From positions 992,501-1,056,500 of the forward strand of contig NZ_CP058364.1 of assembly GCF_013391805.1 (NCBI RefSeq): a DNA stretch of 64,000 nt, given 5' to 3'. This DNA is from Galbibacter sp. BG1. Lineage in GTDB: Bacteria; Bacteroidota; Bacteroidia; Flavobacteriales; Flavobacteriaceae. Position 1 is the first letter of the stretch; the number at the start of each line of letters is the position of its first letter. Below the pieces are notes generated by a model, which had not been told where the DNA came from, made no database searches, and saw nothing but the letters and a program-made list of their open reading frames with translations. The position numbers and the translations under genes are program-made. Positions 17,099-26,816 of this stretch are shown piece by piece.

Positions 17099-18118
17099 TT
17101 ATAAAGTGGACTCTCTTTTAACCAAACTAGATTTTATAATTTCCGTTTCGTAGGCTCTCGACTCAAAATCTTCCTCTTCCAATCGTTTTATCAAAAGATC
17201 GGCCGCCTTTTCCCCTATTTCTTCACCATGTTGACTCACGGTTGTAAGCGACGGACTGCTACTTATGGAAATAATTCCATCTGTGAATCCGATAAAAGAA
17301 ATATCATTGGGTGCACTTTTGCCCATTTTTTGGGCGATTTTCATTGCAGAAACGGCAAAAAATTCAGTGACTCCAAAAACGGCATCCACCTCATGGTTTT
17401 CCAAGAGGCGTTCTACAGGCTCAAAACCACTATAAAAATCTTCAATTTTAACGATGAGGTTTTCATCTACCTCCAACCCAGCATCTAGAAGGGCTTTTTT
17501 ATAACCTTCCGTTCTTAGTTTTCCAACGCTCATGTAATCTGGCATGGTAAGTAAGGCAATTTTCTTTCTTCCGCTTTCAATTAAATAAGAAACTGCACTG
17601 TAGGCCCCGTGAAAATCGTCTATAATAACCTTGTCACAATTTACTTGATCGGTAACCCGATCGATCATAACTACTGGCATTCCTTGATTTATCACTTCAT
17701 TTATATGATGGAAATCTTGCTTCTTTTCGGTGTCTTTAGATAGCGACATTATAAAACCGTCTATACTTCCATTTGCTAGCATTTGCATGTTTATAACCTC
17801 TTTGTCGAAAGATTCATTGGAGATACAAACAATAACATTATAGCCTTTTGCTGAAGCCAACCTTTCCACCCCAGTTATAACCGAAGAAAAGAAGTAATGA
17901 ACAATTTCAGGAAGGATAATCCCAATATTCTTTGTTTTTTGGTTTTTCAAGCTCAAGGCAATATTATTGGGCTTGTAATGGTGTTCTTTAGCAAAAGCTT
18001 GAATAATTTCTTTTGTTTTTTCACTTATCTCAGGACTATCTTTAAGTGCCTTGGACACCGTAGATATAGAGACGTTAAATCTTCTTGAAATTTCTTTAAG
18101 CGTTATCTTTTGCTTCAT
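17099..18118 (-). CDS. LacI/GalR-family transcriptional regulator
   Basis: 339 residues. The N-terminal helix-turn-helix (about 5-28, TLKEISRRFNVSISTVSKAL) is followed by a hinge and a periplasmic-binding-protein-like domain (IGIILPEIVHYFFSSVITGV, VVMIDRV, FIGFTDG, LTTVSQ). LacI-family proteins bind operators and respond to a small sugar-like effector. It faces the haloperoxidase operon tail to tail and lies in the same block as a SusC/SusD pair, which is the usual setting for a local regulator, but no operator is proven. A minus-strand -7 box (TAATTTTG, plus strand 18151-18158) lies about 35 nt upstream, without a clear -33 element. The effector is unknown. Confidence 0.92.
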   Translation of the reverse strand: MKQKITLKEISRRFNVSISTVSKALKDSPEISEKTKEIIQAFAKEHHYKPNNIALSLKNQKTKNIGIILPEIVHYFFSSVITGVERLASAKGYNVIVCISNESFDKEVINMQMLANGSIDGFIMSLSKDTEKKQDFHHINEVINQGMPVVMIDRVTDQVNCDKVIIDDFHGAYSAVSYLIESGRKKIALLTMPDYMSVGKLRTEGYKKALLDAGLEVDENLIVKIEDFYSGFEPVERLLENHEVDAVFGVTEFFAVSAMKIAQKMGKSAPNDISFIGFTDGIISISSSPSLTTVSQHGEEIGEKAADLLIKRLEEEDFESRAYETEIIKSSLVKRESTL

Positions 18119-18296
18119 TGCTGCACCTTTTATGTATTCGATCGGATATTCAAAATTAAGGTTTTTCTTAGAAAGAATATCTTTATTTAGCTAAGTAACC
18201 TCAAATATAATATCATCAACCGAAAATAATAGTAATTTTTACTGTTCATTAGTAAAACTCAATTTCTGAACTTATTATTCGGTCTCATTAATTTTT

Positions 18297-18728
18297 CTAG
18301 TGCCCCATTCTCTTCCAATTCGTATCCGCCTGTTTTTGAAGCTCTACGGCACCTTCTTTTTGCCATAGGCCTAAAGTATTGTTACCCCAGCTGTTGTAAA
18401 ACAGATAAAGTTTCCCATCCCTTATTTCATAGGTTTTTGGATTAATTTTTACTTTCTCTCCATTTGCAATGGCGTATGCGCAGTATCCTCCATACTGTGG
18501 AAGGTATTTCTTAGGATTCTCTTGAAAAGTTCTTAAATGTTTTTCAGACACAAACCTAAATTCGGCATCCTCGTAAATCGTTACAAAATCTGAAGAGCCT
18601 TTTTCCGGAGTTTCTTCAAAATAAGAAATAACATCATACCCTTCGGCTACCGCTCCCTTCTGCTCGTTAAATTGTGCTTTTGAAGAGACTATAAAAAACA
18701 ATAAGATGCAAGTAAGCTTAGTTTCCAT
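18297..18728 (-). CDS. Exported YHS-domain protein
   Basis: 143 residues with a short signal peptide (cleavage expected near SSKAQ). The mature part holds a YHS domain: AEGYDVISYFEE, EFRFVSEKHLRTFQENPKKYLPQYGGYCAYA, with the YGGYC region that in this family usually carries a metal-linked Cys. YHS proteins are small and often linked to metal handling, but their biochemical role is poorly settled. It sits alone between the LacI-type gene and the hydrolase/receptor pair, all on the minus strand, with 568 nt from its stop to neither an operon partner nor a clear terminator nearby. A start further upstream is unlikely because the signal begins at this ATG. Confidence 0.8.
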   Translation of the reverse strand: METKLTCILLFFIVSSKAQFNEQKGAVAEGYDVISYFEETPEKGSSDFVTIYEDAEFRFVSEKHLRTFQENPKKYLPQYGGYCAYAIANGEKVKINPKTYEIRDGKLYLFYNSWGNNTLGLWQKEGAVELQKQADTNWKRMGH

Positions 18729-18850
18729 ATAACTACTATTTTTTTAGTTAGTAGAACTAAAGCTGCAAACATTACTCACAATTGAAATATTTTCCCTTCA
18801 AAAACACAGTGAAGCCATTAGTTTTACCATTATAAAATTCCATCATAGGT

Positions 18851-18882
18851 TTCGACTCCCGAAGTATCGGGACAGCCTGACA
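18851..18882. repeat. Copy of a dispersed intergenic palindromic element
   Basis: TTCGAC, a small hairpin (CCCGA/TCGGG), then CAGCCTGACA. The same ends, TTCGAC and CAGCCTGACA, occur together at 46218-46238. This looks like a short REP-type repeat scattered between genes. Confidence 0.45.
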
Positions 18883-18922
18883 GTAAAATATTTAAAGTCA
18901 ATTAAATTAACCAAACTACTAA

Positions 18923-20455
18923 TTAAGGTAATTGTGCAGGATACAGTGTATTATAATCCGCCGCTTTCAGTCGAGGTAATTTTGCATCGAAATTAGCTTC
19001 TATAGCAGCCAAAAAATTATTAGCTAAATAAGCATAGCCTCTTGCCGTAGGGTGCACACCGTCTAAAGAGAAAGCACCTCCAAAAACCAAATCGCCGTTT
19101 AAAACAAATTCATCGAATGCAACACCTCCATTTACCACTTCATCTAAAATTGCATTTGCATCTACCAAAGCGAGTCCATTTTGTTCTGCAACTGCCGCTA
19201 TAGTAGTATTAAAAGCAACCACTGCATCTGTAGCAGCTTTTTGTTCGCTTGGCAGTAGAACCGCTCCATCTTGTAATGGATAGGTAACACCGATTGAATT
19301 AAAAGGTGCAGGAATCCCTACTTGTTCCGTACCAATTGTTGAAGAAGTAGGTAATGTAATGAGATCTGCTTCGGTGGCATGTCGAGCTTGCCCATATAAC
19401 ATGGCCATTAGGCCAGCTTGTTGTGCTGGGATTCCCGCTTGTTGCAAAGCACCATTTAATTGAGCTGAAAGGTCGGTTAGATCTTCATCTTTAATCATTA
19501 AAGGGTTATTGCTTCCAGCCTGCAAAAGCACCACACGATCTCCCTGACCCTGAGCGGTTAATATTTGCTTTAGTGGACCGATAAGCTGCGTATTTAATTG
19601 ATTGGCAGTTGCTTCATCCAATGGAACAGGATTGTAAGGAACTGTTGTGAAATAAGGAATAGAGGTTACATTTGGAATATTGGCTACTGCTCCCTTTGCA
19701 CCATTTGCCGTTAATTGCGCCACTATACCACTATACACTTGCGCAAAAACATTAGGATCGGTAATATCATTGCTGGCATAGGTAGAAGGATCTAGATTCC
19801 CGTTTTGATCTATCCCTATTCCTCCCGAAGTGGCATAACCCAGCACATCGTTATTCCCTATCCAAAGGGTGAAAAAGGTTGGATTCTGACTTACAGCGTC
19901 TGCAATTATGGATGTGTTGGCACTCGAAGCAAATCGAACAAAATATGGATTTGCCTGTCCGGTTTGCAGCCCTGCGATATTTCCATAACCCTGTGCCAAT
20001 AAATGATAACTTAAAGCTCCAGGTACTCCCATATTATTAAAACTACCTGATAAGGTTTGTGAAATCTCGGTAGTTGGAGAACCCGGCAAACGAGCGGGTC
20101 CAGCTCCATTAAAAAACAAACGGTTTTCTAGGATTACATTTCCACCCAAGGTGGCTCCACCCAGATTGTCGTTCATCAAAGGTTGATTAAATTCCCCTCC
20201 ACCAACTAGTGAAAACTGTTGAGAGAGCATATTAGGTAATGAATTCTGTTGACTTGCCTGAAAAAGAGCTCCATCGGTATACCCCGCAGTTAAGGAATTC
20301 CCTACGGATACGTAATTAGAGAAATCTGCCGTTCCAGCAGAAAAATTCATCCCCATATCGCCCCCACCTGAAGAATCATCATCGGAACTGCAACTTAGCA
20401 ATCCGATTAACATAAAAGATAATAAGCCTATATATTTAGTATTCATTGTATTCAA
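18923..20455 (-). CDS. SGNH/GDSL-family lipoprotein hydrolase
   Basis: 510 residues. A lipoprotein signal ends GLLSC (Cys22), followed by an Asp/Ser/Gly-rich linker. SGNH blocks are visible: block I VSVGNSLTAGY with nucleophile Ser54 (GNSL instead of GDSL), block III WIGNNDVLG with Asn202, and block V DGVHPT with D465 and H468. It is therefore a likely esterase or lipase anchored in the outer membrane. The start lies 8 nt downstream of the stop of the TonB-receptor gene, so they form a two-gene operon; this pairing suggests that the hydrolase cuts an ester-containing substrate imported by the receptor. A start three codons later is equally possible. The substrate is unknown. Confidence 0.85.
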   Translation of the reverse strand: MNTMNTKYIGLLSFMLIGLLSCSSDDDSSGGGDMGMNFSAGTADFSNYVSVGNSLTAGYTDGALFQASQQNSLPNMLSQQFSLVGGGEFNQPLMNDNLGGATLGGNVILENRLFFNGAGPARLPGSPTTEISQTLSGSFNNMGVPGALSYHLLAQGYGNIAGLQTGQANPYFVRFASSANTSIIADAVSQNPTFFTLWIGNNDVLGYATSGGIGIDQNGNLDPSTYASNDITDPNVFAQVYSGIVAQLTANGAKGAVANIPNVTSIPYFTTVPYNPVPLDEATANQLNTQLIGPLKQILTAQGQGDRVVLLQAGSNNPLMIKDEDLTDLSAQLNGALQQAGIPAQQAGLMAMLYGQARHATEADLITLPTSSTIGTEQVGIPAPFNSIGVTYPLQDGAVLLPSEQKAATDAVVAFNTTIAAVAEQNGLALVDANAILDEVVNGGVAFDEFVLNGDLVFGGAFSLDGVHPTARGYAYLANNFLAAIEANFDAKLPRLKAADYNTLYPAQLP

Positions 20456-20463
20456 AATTTAGA

Positions 20464-23214
20464 TTAGAAGTTATTTACCGTCCACGAAACATAAAACTGA
20501 GAACCGATAAGTCCCGTACCATAAGCAGTGAAATATTCTTTGGCACCTATATTGGTAGCCCCTACTTTAAAAGTAGATTTTAAAGATGGAACTGTATAGT
20601 TCAACTGTGCGTCTACTACATTAAAAGAAGGAATATTCCCATCTCCAAAAGAAGCCTGCCAGAAATAGGCATCGCTCCATCGATAACTTACATTGAAACC
20701 AAAATTTTCAACCAAATGGGTATGACCAAAAGAAGCTTTCACTTTATGCTTTGGAGTATTAAAACCTGGTCTAAAATCTGGATCGTCCTGTTCAAAATCT
20801 GCGAATGTATAATTGGCTTCCAGGTCGAAACCATTAAACACTTTGGTATAAACGGCCACCGCGGCTCCATAGGACTGCACTCCAGAATCTGCATTGGTGT
20901 ATGTTTGAAAAACACGTGTATCCCCGCTTTGCAAAGCAACAAGTGATTGACTATTATCTCCCGCCTGCCCATACAAAGGCACGATTACATTTTCATTGGC
21001 AATAAAGTCTTCATAATCGGTATAATAACCACTTAAATCTATGGTAAAGCTACCTAGCTGACCTCGGTAACCAACTTCATAAGCAATAGCTTTTTCCGGT
21101 TCTACTATATCGACATCGGCAACTTCTGGTGCCCCAGCTTGAACAGAACTTACGGAAAAAGAATTTTCATAGGCGTCCCTTCCGCTAATAGTTGCCTGCG
21201 TCTGGCCACCATTGGCAGCTGCGTTGTTTACATTGTACGTTCGTACGTAACGATCTAAATTATCTTCCGCAGAACCTACAAGAACCGCTCTACCAACGTC
21301 TAAGCCAATATATAGATCTTGGGTGGTAGGGTTTCTAAAAGCTGTTTGGATAGAAGCTCTAAAATTATGGTTCTTGTCCGCTCCAGCAGTATAACCAACA
21401 GAAAGTCTCGGTGTAACTTGACCGTCGAATAATTCTGATTTATCATAACGGAAAGACGCGGTTAATTTTAATCGCTCCTCCATTAATTGTTTTTGGATTT
21501 GTGTATACAGTCCGAGTTCGTTATAGCTTATAGGGCCATCGTAATCGGTGAAAATGGTTCCGAAGGAATTTAAACGGTACGTTCTAAACGATCCTCCCAC
21601 TTGAATATCTGCAAAATCGATTAGATCGGCAAAATTGTAGTTCGCATCGGCATGATACAATTGGGAAGCATCCCTAAATTGTGAACCAGCTGCCAGATCA
21701 GAATTGGTGGTAACCGTATCGAAAGCATCTTGAAAACCAGCTGTACCAGGAATCAATCTGCCAGTATCTGCCGTTTGGCGAGCCAATTGATGCGCCTGCT
21801 CGCTAGAGGCTCCTCCTAAGGTAGCCTGCACGTAAGCTCCTGCATACTCACCAAACCAAGTTTGGTCGTCTTTCCAGAATCGGTTAATGTTGATCCCTGT
21901 AAATCGCATGTCGTAGGAATCCCCGGCATCTTCATCGGTCATATAGCCTCGTACAAAAAAGTTATTGTTTTTAACTTCAATTTTATGTTGCTGAAGGAAA
22001 AAATTACGAAGGGAATACCTATTGGCTCCTTGGTAAATGGTAGCCCCTTTACCTACTTTTGCCTGATACATGATTTCAAAATCATCGGCAAAAGGACGAT
22101 AATGTAGGGAAGCATCAAATTTCACGCTTTCTGCGTCATAATTGGTTAGGTTACTTTCTAAATACCCTGTTCTACTAACATTTTCATTAGGTAATAGGTT
22201 AACGGCTGCATCGGGAATTAAACCTCTACTCGCCAACGCTTGTCCAACACCGCGGATGTTTGTACTTACCTCATCTCCATAAACATTCAATCCGTCGTAA
22301 TTAGGAGCCTCTCTTCCTACACCTGGATTAAGTACGTTCTCTTCACTAACGGCATACCAGTCTGTTCCTTCTAAATAAGAGAAATTGGCTTTTGCAGCGA
22401 ACTTTTCTGAAAACTTCTTTGCAGCCCGTATTCCTACATCCCAATAAATATTATCACCAGCAGCATCTTGGGAAGTCATTCCCGTTTTTACGTAGGCACT
22501 TATACCATCGTCTACAAACGGATTCTTACTTCTCATAAATAAAATTCCATTAAACGCATTGGCTCCATAAAGTGCTGATGAAGCCCCGGGAAGTAATTCC
22601 ACACTCTGCACGTCTATTTCTGTCATCCCCAATAAATTTCCAAGCGGAAAATTTAAAGCGGGAGCCGAATTGTCCATCCCATCTACCAGTTGCACAAAAC
22701 GCGTGTTGGCAAAAGCTGCAAACCCCCTAGTATTTATGGACTTAAATGTTAAACTGTTGGTATTGATATCTACCCCTTTTAGGTTTTCCAAACCTCCATA
22801 GAAATCTACTGAAGCAGTATTCTTTATTTCTTTTAATCCGAAACGCTCCACAGTAACCGGAGATTCAAATATGCGTTCGGGGGTTCTCGAAGCGGAGATT
22901 ACAATCTCTCCGAGATTGGTTGTTTGCTCTTCCAGTTGTATTGTTACATCCTCTGTACTGTTTATCTCAATCGTTTGCGAAGAAAAACCAATACTAGAAA
23001 TTGTAATGCTAAAAGGAAGGCTTTTTGAAACTTCCAATTCAAAGTTTCCATTAAAATCGGAAACCGTACCAGTTGATGTACCAACTACTTGAATACTCGC
23101 ACTAGGAATAGGCTGATTTTGTTGATCTATAACACTACCTGAAATTTTAGTTGACTGCGCGAAACCAACGGCACCAACTAGAAAAAGTAGCGCAAAAAAA
23201 ATTGTTCTTATCAT
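20464..23214 (-). CDS. TonB-dependent receptor with N-terminal carboxypeptidase-like domain
   Basis: 916 residues. The signal peptide (to about residue 20) is followed by a carboxypeptidase-regulatory-like domain (about 22-100: ISGSVIDQQNQPIPSASIQV), then the plug (ISASRTPERIFESPVTVERF, VQSVELLPGASSALYGANAF) and a 22-strand-type barrel ending FYVSWTVNNF. It is not of the SusC length or type and has no SusD partner; its operon partner is the GDSL-type hydrolase downstream. It should import a small ligand using TonB energy. The AANGGQ and AGAPEVADVD stretches are probably extracellular loops. The ligand cannot be read from the sequence. Confidence 0.92.
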   Translation of the reverse strand: MIRTIFFALLFLVGAVGFAQSTKISGSVIDQQNQPIPSASIQVVGTSTGTVSDFNGNFELEVSKSLPFSITISSIGFSSQTIEINSTEDVTIQLEEQTTNLGEIVISASRTPERIFESPVTVERFGLKEIKNTASVDFYGGLENLKGVDINTNSLTFKSINTRGFAAFANTRFVQLVDGMDNSAPALNFPLGNLLGMTEIDVQSVELLPGASSALYGANAFNGILFMRSKNPFVDDGISAYVKTGMTSQDAAGDNIYWDVGIRAAKKFSEKFAAKANFSYLEGTDWYAVSEENVLNPGVGREAPNYDGLNVYGDEVSTNIRGVGQALASRGLIPDAAVNLLPNENVSRTGYLESNLTNYDAESVKFDASLHYRPFADDFEIMYQAKVGKGATIYQGANRYSLRNFFLQQHKIEVKNNNFFVRGYMTDEDAGDSYDMRFTGININRFWKDDQTWFGEYAGAYVQATLGGASSEQAHQLARQTADTGRLIPGTAGFQDAFDTVTTNSDLAAGSQFRDASQLYHADANYNFADLIDFADIQVGGSFRTYRLNSFGTIFTDYDGPISYNELGLYTQIQKQLMEERLKLTASFRYDKSELFDGQVTPRLSVGYTAGADKNHNFRASIQTAFRNPTTQDLYIGLDVGRAVLVGSAEDNLDRYVRTYNVNNAAANGGQTQATISGRDAYENSFSVSSVQAGAPEVADVDIVEPEKAIAYEVGYRGQLGSFTIDLSGYYTDYEDFIANENVIVPLYGQAGDNSQSLVALQSGDTRVFQTYTNADSGVQSYGAAVAVYTKVFNGFDLEANYTFADFEQDDPDFRPGFNTPKHKVKASFGHTHLVENFGFNVSYRWSDAYFWQASFGDGNIPSFNVVDAQLNYTVPSLKSTFKVGATNIGAKEYFTAYGTGLIGSQFYVSWTVNNF

Positions 23215-23254
23215 AATTTAGTTAGTTTTAGATAAGAACAATATACATATTTTT

Positions 23255-23294
23255 TTAATTCCGTAATTATTTATGTTAATAATTACGGAATTAA
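23255..23294. repeat. Near-perfect 17-bp inverted repeat downstream of glmS
   Basis: The arms TTAATTCCGTAATTATT and AATAATTACGGAATTAA are exact complements around a 6-nt loop. On the minus strand the stem is followed by A's rather than T's, so it is not a textbook terminator of glmS. It may end transcripts, stabilise the glmS mRNA 3' end, or be a protein-binding palindrome. Confidence 0.6.
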
Positions 23295-23301
23295 TAATTG
23301 A

Positions 23302-25149
23302 TTACTCCACGGTAACCGATTTTGCTAGGTTTCTAGGCTGATCGACATTACAACCTCGCATGACAGCGATGTGATAAGATAGTAACTGTAGAGGGATTGT
23401 CGTCAATAAAGGTGTTAAACCTTCAATAGTTTCCGGTACTTCGATGACGAAATCTGCCATCGATTTTACTTCCTCGTCTCCTTCTGTTACAATCCCGATA
23501 ATTTTTCCTTTTCTGGATTTTATCTCTTGAATGTTGCTAACAACTTTCTCGTAATGCCCTTTTTTAGTTGCGATAACAACCACTGGCATTTGCTCATCTA
23601 TTAAAGCAATAGGACCGTGTTTCATTTCCGCAGCCGGATAACCTTCCGCGTGGATGTAAGAGATTTCCTTTAACTTTAGAGCACCTTCCAGAGCTACAGG
23701 GAAATTATAACCCCGACCCAAGTACAAGAAATTAGGAGAATCTTTATAAACCGATGAAATGTATTTTACGTGATCGTCTACTTTTAAACATTCCTCCACT
23801 TTTGCAGGAATGGCTTCCATTTCCGCTAAATAATTGTGGAAATCGGTTTTAGAGATCATTCCTTTATTCTGCGCCAATTTAAGCGCAATCAAGGTTAGTA
23901 CTGTAATTTGTGTGGTAAAAGCCTTTGTAGAGGCTACCCCAATTTCTGGTCCCGCATGGGTGTAAGCTCCCGCATGGGCTTCCCTAGCAATAGAAGAACC
24001 TACCACATTACATACACCAAATACAAAAGCTCCATTTTGTTTTGCCAACTTAATAGCGGCTAAGGTATCTGCCGTTTCTCCAGACTGTGAAATAGCAATG
24101 ACTACATCTTCGGAAGTAATTACGGGGTTTCTGTATCTAAACTCCGATGCATATTCCACTTCCACCGGAATACGAGCCAAATCCTCGAATATATATTCCG
24201 CTACCAATCCGGCATGCCATGAAGTACCACAAGCAACAATTATAATGCGTTTTGCTTTTAGGATTTTCTCGAGGTTATCTTCAATCCCGGCCATTTTAAT
24301 AATGCCTTCGTTAATTCTCAACCTTCCACGGTACGTGTCTTTAATTGCATCTGGTTGTTCATGTATTTCCTTCAGCATAAAATGGTCGTACCCATTTTTT
24401 TCAATTTGTTCTAAATTCAACTGAAGCTCATGAACATAGGGAGTAACGGGTTTATCTCCTTTAATCTGACGGATTTTTACATCTCGTCCTAATTTAACAA
24501 TCGCCATTTGCTCATCTTCAAGATAAATAGCGTTATTGGTAAATTCAATAAATGGAGAAGCATCGGAAGCGATAAAGAATTCATCTTCACCCACTCCTAT
24601 CGCTAACGGACTTCCCAATTTGGCAGCCACAATTTCGTCTGGCTTTGTTCTGTCGAAAACCGCAATTGCATAGGCTCCAATAACCTGGTTTAAAGCGATT
24701 TGAACTGCCTTTCCAAGCTTTACATCCTGATTTATTTTTATATCTTCAATAAGATTGATAAGAACTTCGGTATCCGTATCAGATTGAAAGGTATAACCTC
24801 TCTTTTCCAATGCTTTTTTAATTGAACCGTAGTTCTCTATAATTCCGTTATGGATAATAACCAAGTTCCCAGAATTAGAGTAATGGGGATGCGCATTGAC
24901 ATCGTTTGGAACTCCATGGGTAGCCCATCTCGTATGTCCCAACCCTATTTTTCCTTTGGTTACTTTTTCGCTCTCTGCTTTAGCCTTTAAATCGGCTACT
25001 TTTCCTTTGGTTTTACAAAGCTGCGAATCTTCCCCATCAAACAATACAATTCCAGCACTGTCGTAACCTCTATACTCCAGTCTTTCAAGACCTTTTACAA
25101 CTATTGGATAAGCCTCTCTAGGCCCTATATAACCTACAATCCCACACAT
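23302..25149 (-). CDS. glmS: Glutamine-fructose-6-phosphate aminotransferase (isomerizing)
   Basis: 615 residues, close to the usual ~610. It makes glucosamine-6-phosphate from fructose-6-phosphate and glutamine, the first step toward UDP-GlcNAc for peptidoglycan and surface glycans. The N-terminal glutaminase domain begins MCGIVGYIG, with the catalytic Cys exposed after Met removal, and has RWATHG and HNGIIENY. Two SIS domains (about 290-600) have IVACGTSWHAG, SQSGETADT and ASTKAFTTQ. The C-terminal end NLAKSVTVE is the conserved tail. It is the last gene of a minus-strand operon with the DUF4270 lipoprotein (17 nt) and a starch-synthase-like protein. Start and identity are secure. I see no glmS ribozyme, which is expected outside Firmicutes. 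Confidence 0.97.
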   Translation of the reverse strand: MCGIVGYIGPREAYPIVVKGLERLEYRGYDSAGIVLFDGEDSQLCKTKGKVADLKAKAESEKVTKGKIGLGHTRWATHGVPNDVNAHPHYSNSGNLVIIHNGIIENYGSIKKALEKRGYTFQSDTDTEVLINLIEDIKINQDVKLGKAVQIALNQVIGAYAIAVFDRTKPDEIVAAKLGSPLAIGVGEDEFFIASDASPFIEFTNNAIYLEDEQMAIVKLGRDVKIRQIKGDKPVTPYVHELQLNLEQIEKNGYDHFMLKEIHEQPDAIKDTYRGRLRINEGIIKMAGIEDNLEKILKAKRIIIVACGTSWHAGLVAEYIFEDLARIPVEVEYASEFRYRNPVITSEDVVIAISQSGETADTLAAIKLAKQNGAFVFGVCNVVGSSIAREAHAGAYTHAGPEIGVASTKAFTTQITVLTLIALKLAQNKGMISKTDFHNYLAEMEAIPAKVEECLKVDDHVKYISSVYKDSPNFLYLGRGYNFPVALEGALKLKEISYIHAEGYPAAEMKHGPIALIDEQMPVVVIATKKGHYEKVVSNIQEIKSRKGKIIGIVTEGDEEVKSMADFVIEVPETIEGLTPLLTTIPLQLLSYHIAVMRGCNVDQPRNLAKSVTVE

Positions 25150-25166
25150 TTTATTATTGCTTTAAA

Positions 25167-26804
25167 TTAATTATTACTCGGTTCCGTGTAATAAATTTCC
25201 AGTTTCAATCTTTTCTCATCATTGGCTGGAACATTGTTTCCATATAAAACAGTTCCAAAAATATTAGTAATAGAAGCTTGAGGGACACTTACTTCTTCTG
25301 TTCCTTTAAAAGCGGCAACATTAAAAGTATTGTTTATAGTACTCGTAGTTGATAAGCCTAATTTTATGTTGGTAGAATCGTTACGAATGATATTATTGAT
25401 ATAATCCGTAATCTTAAACTTGTAACGTGTACCCACATCATTGCTTTTATCAAGTCTACCACCATAATTAATAAAAGTTGTGGAATCGACTCCTGTCCTG
25501 GCGATAGAATCACGTTTATAGTCGATTAACGACCTCTTGTTGTTTAAATCAAACAAGTAAAGCCTATCTGGTAATGTAAGATCGTTTTGCTCAGGAAGTG
25601 ATGATTCATCCACATAAAAAATCAAATTAGCTTCATTAATCAACCATCCTTTTTCGATTGCTTCCTGGAACGCAATTTTAGGATCCCCGCTACCACCGGT
25701 AATATCTATTTCCACATAACTTCCAGCACCACCATAAGGATATAATTTAGCCGCATTATCTTCTGTAAAATTACTCAACACGGCATCCGGATAATTATCG
25801 GTGATATAGTTAACCTTGTTTCCAGATAAATTAAGCCTAAAGGTTTTACTTTTTACGGTATCCCTATCTTCCACCGTACTATCATAATCATATTGCAATT
25901 CCACATAACTATTGGTACCGCTTAGATTAAGCAGCATTTCCAAATCTTCATTGGGCATATCCGTAGAGATATAAATTCCCCTTAAAAACTCTTTGAAGTT
26001 ATTCTGACTGTTTAATACGCCATTCCCTTCATTATCCAATATTTTTTGCTGAAAAAACTCCTTGTTCAATTCTACTCGAATACGTGGCGATAATCTTTCC
26101 GCTGGAACTTTAGATTCATCAACATCTTCCGTATCAGGGTCGTCTACTGCATCAGGATCTGGGATAATGATTTCATTTAAATCCAATTGATATGCATTAT
26201 TTTCATACAACACAGTGGTTGCAAATGGAAGCGGATCTTCATCTGAAAAATATTCCTGTGCGTCCTGAAAATTACTATCTGGATCTAAATCACGTAAGAA
26301 CTTAGTAAATTCCTGCGCTTTAAAGCTAAAAGTCGCCTGTCTGTTCCCGTAAATGGAATCTACTCGGTATGGTCGAGGCTCGTCCTCATCCAAATCTGTC
26401 GTATCTGTTTCTACCGTGCTAAAAAATGGCAGGTTAAGATAAACCGCTGTGATTCTTTCATTTTCTGAACCTTCTGCATTTTCAGTATTTTGTGTTTCAT
26501 CTCCAAATGTAGGATTTGTAGATGCCAATAGTAACTGACTGGTAAATGAAGTAGTGGTAACCCCATAAATGGATTGATTGTAATCTCCTAATTGATATGC
26601 TGTAAGTCCGTTTGTACGTACACTTTTTAATTTTCTATTGAAAGCAGAAACGTCGTAGGATTGTTTACTGGCCGTGATTTTCCCGTTGTCGATAAGATCT
26701 ACCCCAATGGTATTATAGTCATCTTCGCAGGCCGTAAAAAAAATAACACCACTTAAAATAAGTAGTGTTGATAACACTTTCCCTCCTTTAAAACTCATCT
26801 TCAT
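25167..26804 (-). CDS. DUF4270 family lipoprotein
   Basis: 545 residues. The lipoprotein signal ends VIFFTAC (Cys26) followed by EDDYN. The N-terminal NTIGVDLIDNGKI and C-terminal LKLEIYYTEPSNN regions match the DUF4270 family of Bacteroidota, which has no assigned function. The body is rich in Asp, Asn and Thr and predicted beta-strands, consistent with an outer-membrane or surface protein. It is 12 nt from the upstream starch-synthase-like gene and 17 nt from glmS, and this order is one I know as typical for the class. That conservation suggests a role tied to envelope glycan supply, but this is inference. Confidence 0.8.
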   Translation of the reverse strand: MKMSFKGGKVLSTLLILSGVIFFTACEDDYNTIGVDLIDNGKITASKQSYDVSAFNRKLKSVRTNGLTAYQLGDYNQSIYGVTTTSFTSQLLLASTNPTFGDETQNTENAEGSENERITAVYLNLPFFSTVETDTTDLDEDEPRPYRVDSIYGNRQATFSFKAQEFTKFLRDLDPDSNFQDAQEYFSDEDPLPFATTVLYENNAYQLDLNEIIIPDPDAVDDPDTEDVDESKVPAERLSPRIRVELNKEFFQQKILDNEGNGVLNSQNNFKEFLRGIYISTDMPNEDLEMLLNLSGTNSYVELQYDYDSTVEDRDTVKSKTFRLNLSGNKVNYITDNYPDAVLSNFTEDNAAKLYPYGGAGSYVEIDITGGSGDPKIAFQEAIEKGWLINEANLIFYVDESSLPEQNDLTLPDRLYLFDLNNKRSLIDYKRDSIARTGVDSTTFINYGGRLDKSNDVGTRYKFKITDYINNIIRNDSTNIKLGLSTTSTINNTFNVAAFKGTEEVSVPQASITNIFGTVLYGNNVPANDEKRLKLEIYYTEPSNN

Positions 26805-26816
26805 TTGTATTATTTA

